From positions 3,534,001 to 3,598,000 of the forward strand of contig CM066304.1 of the NCBI GenBank assembly GCA_033807695.1: a stretch of 64,000 nt of DNA, read 5' to 3'. The notes under the pieces are model-generated. The model saw nothing but the letters and a program-made list of their open reading frames with translations. It was not told the origin of the DNA and ran no database searches. This DNA is from Daedaleopsis sinensis. Its lineage: Eukaryota; Basidiomycota; Agaricomycetes; Polyporales; Polyporaceae. The position numbers and the translations under genes are program-made. Positions 44,203-53,343 of the stretch are shown one piece after another (position 1 is the first letter of the stretch; each line of letters opens with the position of its first letter).

Positions 44203-44740
44203 TCAGGCGTGCGAGAACTGGAGCCTGAAGCGATTGGAGTCGGTAACCTGCGTGCCCTGAGGATACACAACATCGCAATCCCTAGGGAAGACCTGCCCGC
44301 CGACAACGCTGCCGCTTTGGCAGCCGTTCAGGAGCTGCTGCAGGTAGGCCGGGCCATTGCTCGGACCACCTAGCAGCCCAGCAACTGGCTCCCCACAGAT
44401 ATCGACCTTGCACTTGCCCACCTTCTTGATGGTGGTGCAGCGCGAATTATGACGATTGTTCTGATAGTAGTCTAACTGGTGGGACTTCTCCTTGAGCTTG
44501 TCGATAGCGGACTGGCAGTCGGAGATGAGCGGGCTCCCGCCGGACGTCTCACATTTCAGGGAGGAGGCCGAGCATCCTGGGAGACGAGAAGGAGTGTGAG
44601 TGGGCTGCGGGCGGAGCGGAACGCTGATGCAATATGGGGAGCAAGAACTGACCGCGAGCTGTGAGCGATGCGCCTTGGACGACGACTCCGGCGGCGGCAG
44701 TGACGGCGAGAGTGGAGATGATGGCCCCGAGTTTGACCAT
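44203..44740 (-). CDS. Small secreted cysteine-rich protein, 8 Cys
   Basis: Two exons (44740-44653, 44576-44203) close to 153 aa. The start at 44740 gives a signal peptide (MVKLGAIISTLAVTAAAGVV, then VQGASLTAR). The mature part holds eight cysteines, with the blocks SPLISDCQSAIDKL, CTTIKKVGKCKVDICG and a Gly-rich turn before LQQLLNGC. The DCQ-A-I..L, GKC and late Gly-Cys spacing resembles fungal secreted proteins of the Hce2/Ecp2 type, but I cannot confirm that family. A TATA-like run (44811-44820) lies about 75 bp upstream. An upstream in-frame Met at 44782 would hide the signal peptide and is less likely. Role unknown; an effector or surface protein is possible. Confidence 0.72.
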
Positions 44741-45572
44741 AGCGAATAACGATTTGGCGCGAGGATCGACCTGGAACAGCATTCAGTACGGCGAGCAGCT
44801 GTTGCCGCTAATATATATAGAACACTCACGATGAGTTTAGATGGATGGACTCGAAGGTGACCGAATGTCGAGCCTGCCCTCGGAAGGAGTGAGTATATAT
44901 ACTGCCAGAGGTTGGGACTCCTGTACGTTTTTTCGTACCAGATCCACCAGAACGTCATTCCGTTCGCTAAGTATGTGCTAGTATGTGTTGAAAGTAGACA
45001 ATGGACGTCATCCTGCAGCAGCTGCAGTCCTGACCGAGCGCAGATGCCGGGATACCAGCATCAGTACTGACCCGCGATTCGGTTTCACGGCTAAGTACAA
45101 CAGTACAAGCGTCTGTCGGGCATTATTTTTGAAACCACTGGCAGCTACTGGCAGCTGTAGTAGTGATACATAACATCTGAAACGGCCAAGTTACACTGGC
45201 AACGCCCCGAGGGGAACGAGTCGGAAGAAAGTCCTGCACGTCTGCACGTCTGCACGTTGGCATGTGGTCGGTGCATACCATCATTCGTTCAAACTTCAGG
45301 TGAACTCGAACCGTCTCTGGCATCAAGTCCGCATCCGCTGGACGCGCACCTGACTCGCAGCAGCGGGATCCGCATGCACGACAGATCACCCTAAACCAGT
45401 CCTAAACCCCGTTCGGCAGCTTCGTCAAGACAAGGACTAGTTAAGAGATCACAGACAGGTGGAGCGGATTTAGTCTGCGTGATGCGCAGGCTCCAATACA
45501 CTGCCGTCGCTTCGAGTTGAGGCCTGAGGAGGCCTGAGGGGCTTAATCCACGACGGATGGATGGTGGTACCG

Positions 45573-45649
45573 TCTCGTACCCAGACGTGTAAAGTCTCGC
45601 ACCCAGACGTGTGAAGTCTCGCACCCAGACGTGTGAAGTCTCGCACCCC
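45573..45649 (+). repeat. 22-nt tandem repeat, 3.5 copies
   Basis: Units at 45573-45594, 45595-45616 and 45617-45638 plus a partial fourth; consensus TCTCGCACCCAGACGTGTGA followed by AG. Units 2 and 3 are identical and unit 1 differs at two positions. Downstream, ACACGTCTGGGC (about 45663-45674) is the reverse complement of part of the unit, so a local hairpin is possible. Confidence 0.85.
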
Positions 45650-45970
45650 ACCACCGCAGATAACACGTCTGGGCTCGTCTGGTGCATACGAGTGCAGCTG
45701 CGTCGTCCATGTGCGTAGCACTACGTAAAGTTAGTATGGTAGATTAGCCAATATCATCCGCAACTGGACGCATTCACCCGCTTGCAAACGCATCCAAACG
45801 CATCTGTACGCTAGTCCAAGCAATGTATACGTACTGATGGTATCCTAACAAAACATTGGCGTACGATGGCGTTTGCTAACATCTACATGCGTCGGATTTG
45901 ACGCCAGGACCCAAAGTGTATTCGGCGTGTAACATCGTACCGGTGCGTACAAAGTGTGCAGCCATAATAC

Positions 45971-46017
45971 AGAAAGATCGACTGTCTTCTTTCTATTATG
46001 GTTAGCTACGGAGACTA
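45971..46017 (+). repeat. Dispersed 47-nt repeat, copy 2
   Basis: Second copy of the element at 30734-30780 (43 of 47 identical). The AGAAAGA/TCTTTCT stem is intact (45971-45977 with 45988-45994), although loop bases next to the stem differ between copies. Confidence 0.65.
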
Positions 46018-46291
46018 CAGTGCAGCGGGCTTTTCCACTGGGTGTCAGTGTCGAAACAGTCCGGCGAGAAAACGTTGAGACTTGCTCTAGTAGACTGGCG
46101 ATGGAGCCCCGCTTGGCCGATGAATAGAGGGCGGAACAGTGGCTCAGGAAAATGCAGGCAGCTATCCAAGGTACGCGTACAAACATGGATAGCATTACGA
46201 CGGTACTGTACAGGTGAGTGGGCTCCAAGACCAAGTATGAGTCGGGGATACCAGCGTCCACAGGGAGCATGCGAGAACGGTCTAGTCGGGA

Positions 46292-47040
46292 TCACATGTA
46301 GAACTCGGGCTTGCGCGAGTTGATGCCGTACTCCGCTAGAGCGGCGGTGAGGTCGTCCATAGTGAGCGTCGTCTTTGTCTTGTCCTGGCCCGAGGTCAAT
46401 GAATACAGTGAGGAGGAGGAGCGAAGACGACCGCGCGACTCACTCTCGCAGCAGCCGTCCCTGGCTGGTTCGCCCGGGACCGCCCCCCGGCGGCGTTCGC
46501 GCGGATGCGTGCGTGCTGGTACGCGTCCGACGCGATGTCGGACACGAACTTCTGTGCGGCCAAAGACAGGAGACGTTTGCTGCAGCAGGTGTCCGGGGCG
46601 GGATGGCTACCACGCTTGAACGCGTTCCGCGAACACAGGGCGAGAGGCGACTCACAGTCTGACGTCCTCGCATTCGAACCCCACTCTCTGCAGGTAGTAC
46701 TCCGTCACCTCGTTGGGTATCTGTGTCCGCACGATTCAAGTCAACGTCGACGCACGGCGGTAAACACGGAAGCGCGACATCCGCCCTGCGCGGCTCCTCT
46801 GCACGACTGACGCACCAAAGGCTCATAGTCATCGAGCATGAGCAGAAATTCTGCTAGTGTCTTGTCCTTCCTCAGCTCCTCTGCTGTCTGTGCGGCTGCA
46901 GGCCGTGAAGGCTGAGTAGTGCTAGGTCCCGGTTGTGAGAAGTCCGGCGTGGACTGTGGGTGTGGTGATGGTGCAGATGGGGTGGGTGTCGCTGCATAGT
47001 AGCCTGTAGCCTGAGATCCGTCCTGGTATGGGGTAGACAT
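46292..47040 (-). CDS. TAF10: TFIID/SAGA subunit TAF10
   Basis: Histone-fold subunit shared by TFIID and the SAGA co-activator. The start at 47040 (MSTPYQDGSQATGYYAATPT) opens a Pro/Ser/Gln-rich leader. The conserved TAF10 domain begins at DKTLAEFLLMLDDYEPLIPN, then EVTEYYLQRVGFECEDVRL, continues after introns with KFVSDIASDAYQHARIRANA and ends with LTMDDLTAALAEYGINSRKP before EFYM. The stop is at 46292-46294. Four short exons were linked by eye. The other SAGA gene in this window, HFI1, lies about 4 kb further on. Confidence 0.9.
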
Positions 47041-47685
47041 GTTATTCCGAATGGAGTTGAGTGATTGACGTCCTGACTCCTGAAGCTGAAGCTCGAATAT
47101 TCGAATGCTCAGACTGAGATGGTCGTGGTCGAGTGCGCGGTGGACTACCAACATAAGCGCACATGAACAGCTCCGATCGTAGATCGGGCGTCTAATAGCC
47201 GAACTGTATAAATTTCGTCGGTGCTCCAGCCTTCTTCCTCCTTCCAACTTCTCCTCCCCCTTCATCCTCCTCAGCTTTTTTCAGTCAAACCTCTCTCCAC
47301 GCTGTATCGTGTACAGGTGCTTCCTAACCTGGTATCAACTGTGAGTATTGTGCTCGTGTATCTTTGCTTGCGTACTCTTCAGGGCGTACGCATTTGCATT
47401 CGTATGATGTTTGAGGCATTTGGCTTTAGTAGGGTCTTCCTGCGTTGCAGAAAATTATCTCAGCTACCTTCGGGCCGTCGCTTTGGCGATAGGTCCGCTT
47501 TTCTGACTTTTTATCCTAGTTCAGTCGCGCAAAATGACATTGATCTGACTCTTCTTTGCTTCATAGGTTCAACCTAGATTCAACAGCTGCAAGGTAGCTC
47601 TGTACATAGTTAGTTGCATACTCTGTCATACAATGATCATTCAACTTCAATCACATCACGTCTTTCCTCTGCTGTCTGTCTGCCC
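47041..47685. other. Spacer with a TATA/CT-rich block, possible non-coding transcript
   Basis: Between TAF10 (read leftwards) and the end of the dehydrogenase gene. TATAAATT at 47207-47214 is followed by a strong CT-rich tract (47228-47285) on the plus strand, the hallmark of an active fungal promoter pointing right, yet no conserved coding sequence follows. GTGAGTATTG at 47341 and TTCATAG at about 47571 could bound an intron. A short plus-strand RNA gene, or a poorly conserved small protein gene, is possible. Confidence 0.35.
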
Positions 47686-49223
47686 TCACTGCACCCGCTC
47701 AACCTTTTCGACACCCTCCGGTAGTACGTACTTGCCCTGGCGGCGAACCTAGAGAGGCAGAAGAGTCATGCTATCGTCGCAGAAAGTGAGCAACATCTGA
47801 CTGACCTCGTCGAACGTCTCCATCATCACAATACTTTTTTCGTGGCCCCACGCGTCGCTTTCGAGCTTCCCGTCCCTCACGCACCGCGCGACCTCGTCCG
47901 CCTCATAGTGCCAGCCCCCACCGGTGTACTTGAACGTCCGCGTCTCCTCACGCACGACGCTGCCCTCGTCGTCGTGATACTGCACGGTGAACTTCGGCGC
48001 CCGGAAGATCGGCGGGGCCACCGTGATCGTGCCCTTCCTGTAGCGGATCGCAGCGCCGAACGGCGCGCCGGACGCAGTCATGCTGCAGCTGAGGACAGCC
48101 TGTGCGTGCAGGTGCTCGCTGAAGTTCACCGTCCAGCTCGTGCTCGCGTCGACGTCGGTGATGGTCGACTTGAGGATGGAGCCCGTCACGCTCGTCGGCC
48201 GCGCGTTCTTGTTCGAGGGGTGCTCGTACAGGGCCAGCATGCACTGAGGAAGGAGGGCGGTCAGAGTGAACAAAGTTCCATCGTACATGCGCACACCTTA
48301 CCCAGAACATGGGATACGGCCCACTGGATGACCGTTGACAAGTGAGTGCATCGCTCGACTGTTACGGTTCCCGCCACTCACAGATCCAACAGCGCGCCGC
48401 CGCCGAGCTTCGGGTCGAGCATCCGGTGCGTCAGCGGGAGGTTCTCGATGTGGAAGTCGGCCGACAGGTCCGCGTGCACGACGACCGGGTCCCCGAGCGC
48501 GCCCTCCTCTGCGATGCGCTTCAGCTCGAGCGTGAGCGGGTGGAAGCGCGTCCACAGCGCCTCCATGAAGAACAACTTCTTCTCCTTTGCGAGCTGCAGC
48601 AGCGCCTTGAGCTCGGCCGCGTTGGACGTGGTGGCCTTCTCGCATAGGACGTGCTTCCCGGCGTTCAAAGCCTCGCGCGCGTTCTCGTAGTGCAGGGTGT
48701 GCGGGGTGCCTGCACTCCGTCGACGTCGCCTCCACGTCAGCTCGAGCACTCGATAGTGATACTGCAGCCTGAGCCGCTAGCGCGCACCGATGTACACCGC
48801 GTCCACGTCCTAGAAACGAGTGGTTCAATAAACATCAGATGGTGGTCGTGGTCACACATACCTTGTCCGCGAACACCTCCGCGTAGCTGCCCAGCGCTTT
48901 GACGTTCTTGTCGCCGTTGATGTATGCATCGATGAACTTCTGGGCACTTTCCGTGCTGCGAGAACCGACTGCGATGATCCTGTGCGCGACGTCTGCGGTT
49001 CCGCGGCTGTTACAAGTCCATATGTATCAGTCGACGTGAACAAAAGGTGATATCTTGTACATACGTTGACGGATCTACCAGCAGGTCCTGGTAGGTGGTT
49101 AGAAGTTAGACGTTTCTGGAGCTGTATACTGCATACATGCAGTACCTTGGCAAAGTCCATAGCAATCCTCCCGGTGGAGATGATGCCCCAGCGCAGCACG
49201 AAAGGTTGATCCGCAGTCATCAT
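47686..49223 (-). CDS. Gfo/Idh/MocA-family sugar or dihydrodiol dehydrogenase
   Basis: NAD(P)-dependent oxidoreductase resembling fungal D-xylose 1-dehydrogenase and animal dimeric dihydrodiol dehydrogenase. The start at 49223 gives MMTADQPFVLRWGIISTGRI with the nucleotide-binding turn GIISTGRIA. Then follow HRIIAVGSRSTESAQKFIDA, DVDAVYIGTPHTLHYENARE, GKHVLCEKATTSNAAELKAL (with the catalytic-region EK) and FFMEALWTRFHPLTLELKRI. The C-terminal substrate domain includes TDVDASTSWTVNFSEHLHAQ and ends EGVEKVERVQ. A minus-strand TATATAAA (49287-49294) lies about 65 bp upstream of the ATG. Exact substrate cannot be read from the sequence. Confidence 0.86.
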
Positions 49224-49580
49224 GTAGTTCTGCAGGATGAGTGAGGAGATAAGGGATATCTTCCGAAGCCATGCACCCGGAGAGGTTTATATATGAGGAG
49301 AGTAAGCTTGTGCATGACGTAGGACATCGCGGCCCGGACGATGCCCTACTGATTCGATACCTCAACAAAGTCACTACATGTTAGATAGTCAGTTGATCAG
49401 AAGACCATATACATATCGCCCTCACTGGGCGCCGTTCCCGCTGTACCGGCATACTTAGAGTGTACTGATCTCACCGTGAGCACAGCTGCTGCAACTCAGT
49501 TGGTGGTTATGAGCGAGCGAAGACACCGCAATCGAGCAGAACGGGGATGTGCTCCTGGAACATTAAGCATAGCTGCATTA
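49224..49580. other. Dehydrogenase promoter and mL44 3' flank
   Basis: About 360 bp. It holds the TATA-like element of the dehydrogenase gene near 49290 and, at its right end (49540-49580), the 3' UTR of mL44, which includes the TGCTCCTGGA and GCTGCATTATT blocks found again near 4890-4911. Confidence 0.55.
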
Positions 49581-51118
49581 TTATACGTAGGTGTCTATGT
49601 CATCCCCCTCCACGATGACCTGGGACCGCGCCCCAGGTGTGCGGACGCCCGCGCGGCCAGCACTGCCGTACAGCACCTCCGAGTCTCCCAGCGAGATCGG
49701 TGCATAGGCACTCTCGGCGCCCGCCGCCGCCGCCTCAAACACGTTCCCTGGCGCATCGGGGAACGTCGAGGAGGGCAGCTGCAACAGATGTGGAGGCTGC
49801 CGTGTGAGGTAGAGTCTCAATAATGAGTCCTCAGCCGCCTACATGGGAAATGCAGTCAGTCGAAGGCCCTCTGTGTATTTGCAGGTCAGAGACGTACCCG
49901 GAACTCAGCCATTTTCAACGAGCTGCCGAACCCTTCGCCGAGCTGGTCCGCACCCGAGAAGATGCCTACCACGAAAACTGGCGAATTTGAGTACCGTCCA
50001 GTCTCTTTCAGCAACCTAGTCCAACAATCGTCAGCTGCGCGTTTGGATAACGTGTTGACGTAGAATAAGCGTGCAAGCCCTTCGTCCAACGAAGCAGAGA
50101 CGACAAAGATGACATGTGCCTCCATGACAGTGCAATCCTTCATCAAGGTCTACAGCGCGTGCCGGGGAAGCACACCTGAAAGAGGTAAGAAGAGGTGATC
50201 GACTTCACGGTGCTCCTGGAGACCCAGCTGGGCTGTTCTCTTATGACGCAGGCGGTATTCGGAATGAAGGTGTTCGAAGCAACGGGGAGGGAGAGACTCA
50301 TAAAGCAACGAGACGTACCTCGAGACCGGTCGTTCCCGCCCAAACTTCTCCACCGTCGCGAGCAACGTCTGTTTTGGATCCCGGAACTTGATCATCGACC
50401 GCAAGTCCACCTCCCGGCTCAGGAAAAACTTCTCCACGAATCTCCGTGCGGAGCGCAGTGAGCGGTACTGGTACACAAGCGCGGTGAGCGCCCGCGGGAC
50501 GGATGCCAGCGCGTCGGCATGGAGGATGGCCTCGCCTGTCGATGACGCGGAGGGCTGCACGTCGCGCGTTCAGTATGCAGCCATGTGCGACGTGTAGAGA
50601 CGGAAGCAGGGACGTACCGTTCGGTGCCAGCGGAGGATAGGCGTCACACCCATCTCACGCGCCAGGTTCGCGCAGGTCGTCGGACCGACGTGTGCACTCA
50701 CTGCCGCCTTCAGGACGCGGGTCGGAAGGTGCGGGTAGGACGAATTCACAAACTCTGTCGCAAACATGCCTAGCAGGGAGTTTCCGAGAGTCGCGAGAGA
50801 GGCATTGGTGGCAGGGAGGGGTTGGGCGGGATGTTGTTGGGAGTGTAGTGAGACGAACGAGGGGTGTGTGCATGCCTGCTGAAGTACGTCTGCCGACGGC
50901 AGAACGCTCCCGAGGCCTATCCGGTGTGCAAAAGCAGTAAGAGCTGACGTGGGGGGCGGCCGTGACGCAGCCCAGGACTGTACGTCGAAGAGAGCAGGGG
51001 GAGCCCCAGCGGCCGTGCCAGCGGAGAGCGTGTGTTTTGGAAGAGCTTTGAGATGTTGTGCGGAGACATGGGCGAGCTTGGAAGCCGTGGTCACGACCTT
51101 GCGTTGTGCATAGCCCAT
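49581..51118 (-). CDS. MRPL3: Mitochondrial large-subunit ribosomal protein mL44 (RNase III-like)
   Basis: Mitoribosomal protein with an inactive RNase III-like domain and a double-stranded-RNA-binding domain. The start at 51118 (MGYAQRKVVTTASKLAHVSA) provides a basic leader. The RNase III-like part reads LPSADVLQQACTHPSFVSLH, NASLATLGNSLLGMFATEFV and LKAAVSAHVGPTTCANLARE. A helical segment (LTALVYQYRSLRSARRFVEK) follows. The dsRBD-like end is SPVFVVGIFSGADQLGEGFG, SSLKMAEFRAAEDSLLRLYL, and the tail ends VIVEGDDIDTYV with the stop at 49581-49583. The canonical RNase III acidic signature is not present, as in mL44. It shares a 190-bp divergent promoter with HFI1. A decayed copy of its 3' end lies near 4.9-5.0 kb. 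Confidence 0.88.
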
Positions 51119-51308
51119 GGATGTTTGTCGTCCGCCAGCACGCGCTCTCGAACTTGAAGTACAGGTGCTCCGTCAAAAGCAGGTCCAAAGTCAATTCTTG
51201 CCGCTCCTCGCAAAGGCGTCTATCAAGCGCTTTCGCTCTCCGCACTTGAATGTGACGCCCGCTCACCCGCGCCTGAGTTCGAGCTCCCTTCCATCCCGAT
51301 TCCCCTCG
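51119..51308. promoter_or_regulatory. Divergent promoter of MRPL3 and HFI1
   Basis: 190 bp between start codons. An open frame crosses it on the plus strand (from 51117), but the first conserved HFI1 residues come only after the Met at 51309. No TATA box was recognised. Confidence 0.5.
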
Positions 51309-52545
51309 ATGTCGCTGTCCTCTACCTCCACCGTCAAGAGTCAATTAACGGCCGCCCTAGGACCAAGAGCAACTCTTTACTTCAACGTCTTGAAAGAGTA
51401 CCTTTCCGGCCACATCTCACGAAACGAATACGACGATCAGGTCAAAGCACTTCTCGACAGTACACACCTATGTGAGTCCTCACTCCTTGGCGCAACGGCC
51501 GGGTACTCGACCTAATGAGACTATAGTACAGCTGCATAATGCCCTCATAGTCTCGCTGTTTGATACCTCCGCGCACCTTGCGCCTCTAGCCGCTCCGCTA
51601 CCAGATGTCCCGAGGCCGCCCCCTCGTAAGCGGCGCCGCACGCTACCCTACCAAGGACCGGACCTGCACGAGATGACCACGCTACGCTCCGAGAGGCTCA
51701 AGAAGTGGACCGTTGGTATAGGAAGGCGCGAGCGAGACAGGATACGCGCTCTAGAGGCAGTGGCTATCAATGAAACCCCGCATCCGAAAGCGTACACGGA
51801 TGAGATCGTAGCGGAGCGGGGCGTTCAGTTGCTATCGGAACGTGGAGGTGCGCCAGTCCTAGCTATTGGGGCAGAACGGTGTTGACACATGGTCGCATGC
51901 AGTGTCCCCTGGGAGCAGACTACCGCTCAACCTCGCGTCAATGACCCGCGCACCTACCATACAGCACATCTCGGAGCGCATAAACCTCATCTCTGCGCAA
52001 CACAACTTGGGCCCGCCCTCTAAGGAGGTCGCGTCGCTACTCTTGTTAGCTTTCGAGGTGCGTATCTTCTCCTACGACAGCTCACGGTCAGTCGACCGGC
52101 AAAGTCCTTTCTCTTCACACCGGACATTGGCGCGACGCTTTCACATCATCCACCCCTCGACTGGAGTACGGATGTCTGAACGCACGGCTCGACACGCTAT
52201 TGCGACATCCCGCTGACCTCCGCGTAGGCTAAACTCAAGCAACTAATCACACAAGCCCTGTCCCTCACCTCGACCTCGCACGCCATCACGTCCATCCGGG
52301 CAGCAGAGCCGCATTCGCACAGCTACGTGCTGCCCGCATCCTCCTTCGACAGCCTGTTCACGGTGTCCCCCGCTGTTCTCCCGAACAAGTCTGCGGCGGC
52401 TATGCGGCTTGCAATTGGGGAGAACGAGCCTGCGGAGGACGACTTTACGGCGAAAGAGCGCGAAGTGAAGGACCAGCGCTGGCAGCTGTTCGCGCTGCTT
52501 GGCGAGAGGAGTACGGTGAAGGAGGCGTTGCGGACATTGCATTAG
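51309..52545 (+). CDS. HFI1: SAGA complex subunit Hfi1/Ada1 (SAGA-Tad1 family)
   Basis: Structural subunit of the SAGA histone acetyltransferase co-activator, carrying a histone-fold that pairs with Taf12. The start at 51309 gives MSLSSTSTVKSQLTAALGPR, followed by LYFNVLKEYLSGHISRNEYD, the N-terminal Tad1 motif. The next exon carries LQLHNALIVSLFDTSAHLAP and a basic PRPPPRKRRRTLPYQGPDLH block, then LASMTRAPTIQHISERINLI. The histone-fold region begins LGPPSKEVASLLLLAFEAKL, with KQLITQALSLT and a C-terminal LFALLGERSTVKEALRTLH. The stop is at 52543-52545. Introns at about 51471, 51851 and 52060 were placed by frame and the family pattern. Confidence 0.85.
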
Positions 52546-53343
52546 TAGGTATATTCCACCTCTACTCGTTTGTTATATACACGTCGCTGTCGCTGCTCTC
52601 TACTGCTAGGCCTGTCTGAAGATGTCGGACACCGGTTATGACGACGACGTCACTGGATATCGGTGAGTTCTCGCGGTCTCGTTGAACTTGCATCGTTCCC
52701 CCTTCTGATGCTGATCTATACATGACGGTACACTGTACGTCTGCTATACGTGCCACTCTAAGATTCTCTTACGATCTTGGACTCTGTGCGGCGTGCGCAA
52801 ACTTGAAGATATTCAAGTTCGCAGGACCGTCCATCCGAAGGCTGGCACACTAAGTCATCATAACAGACTCGGACACTTCAACGCTTCGTAACTTCATAGT
52901 GACTGCGCTAGCGGTTCGCGCGTGTGATCTACGTCGTGCGATATACATACACTCTTGCCAAGGCACTAGTAGCTAGTACTAGAGATTTTAACATAGTCAT
53001 GACCCTGTACTATTAGTATTACCATGGGCTTGGGTGTACGCCTGTACTTGAATGACATATTGAGCTTACGTAACTATGCGGTTGCAGAATGACCTTAAGT
53101 AACTTAAGTAGTAAGTCAATAAGAGGCTTAAAGTAGTCGTTGAGTCAGGTTGGTTGAGGTTGGCCGCCGTTGGCGTCTTGCCCCCCGACAGTGACTACTA
53201 CCGTAGTTGCTGCAGTTTCCGCAACTTACCGCAGCTTCAGTCCCAAGCTGGTCTCAAGAGCCTCAGGTCCCAGACGCATATATACTCGGCTAACTGGGTG
53301 GTGCTGCTCTCACTCTCCCTCCTATAACGTCTCTTGTTCTCGA
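52546..53343. other. AT-rich spacer, no gene seen
   Basis: About 800 bp between HFI1 and the makorin-like gene. It is lower in GC than the neighbours, with short CTTAAGTAACTTAAGTAG-type runs near 53090-53115. A 64-codon antisense frame (52562-52756) has no support. The right end is the promoter of the next gene; ATATATACTCGG at 53278 may serve as a TATA region 60 bp upstream of its ATG. Confidence 0.5.

Larger units (their letters stand above)
44741..46291. other. Spacer with tandem and dispersed repeats
   Basis: About 1.55 kb. It holds the promoter of the 8-Cys protein, a 22-nt tandem repeat (45573-45649) and copy 2 of the 47-nt repeat (45971-46017). Small runs of CACGTCTG (45237-45256) and ACGCATC (45787-45803) also occur. 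No gene was recognised. Confidence 0.5.

Noticed and set aside
51117..51308. N-terminal extension of HFI1 to Met 51117
   Set aside because: It would overlap the MRPL3 start region on the other strand; conserved Tad1 sequence begins only after Met 51309.
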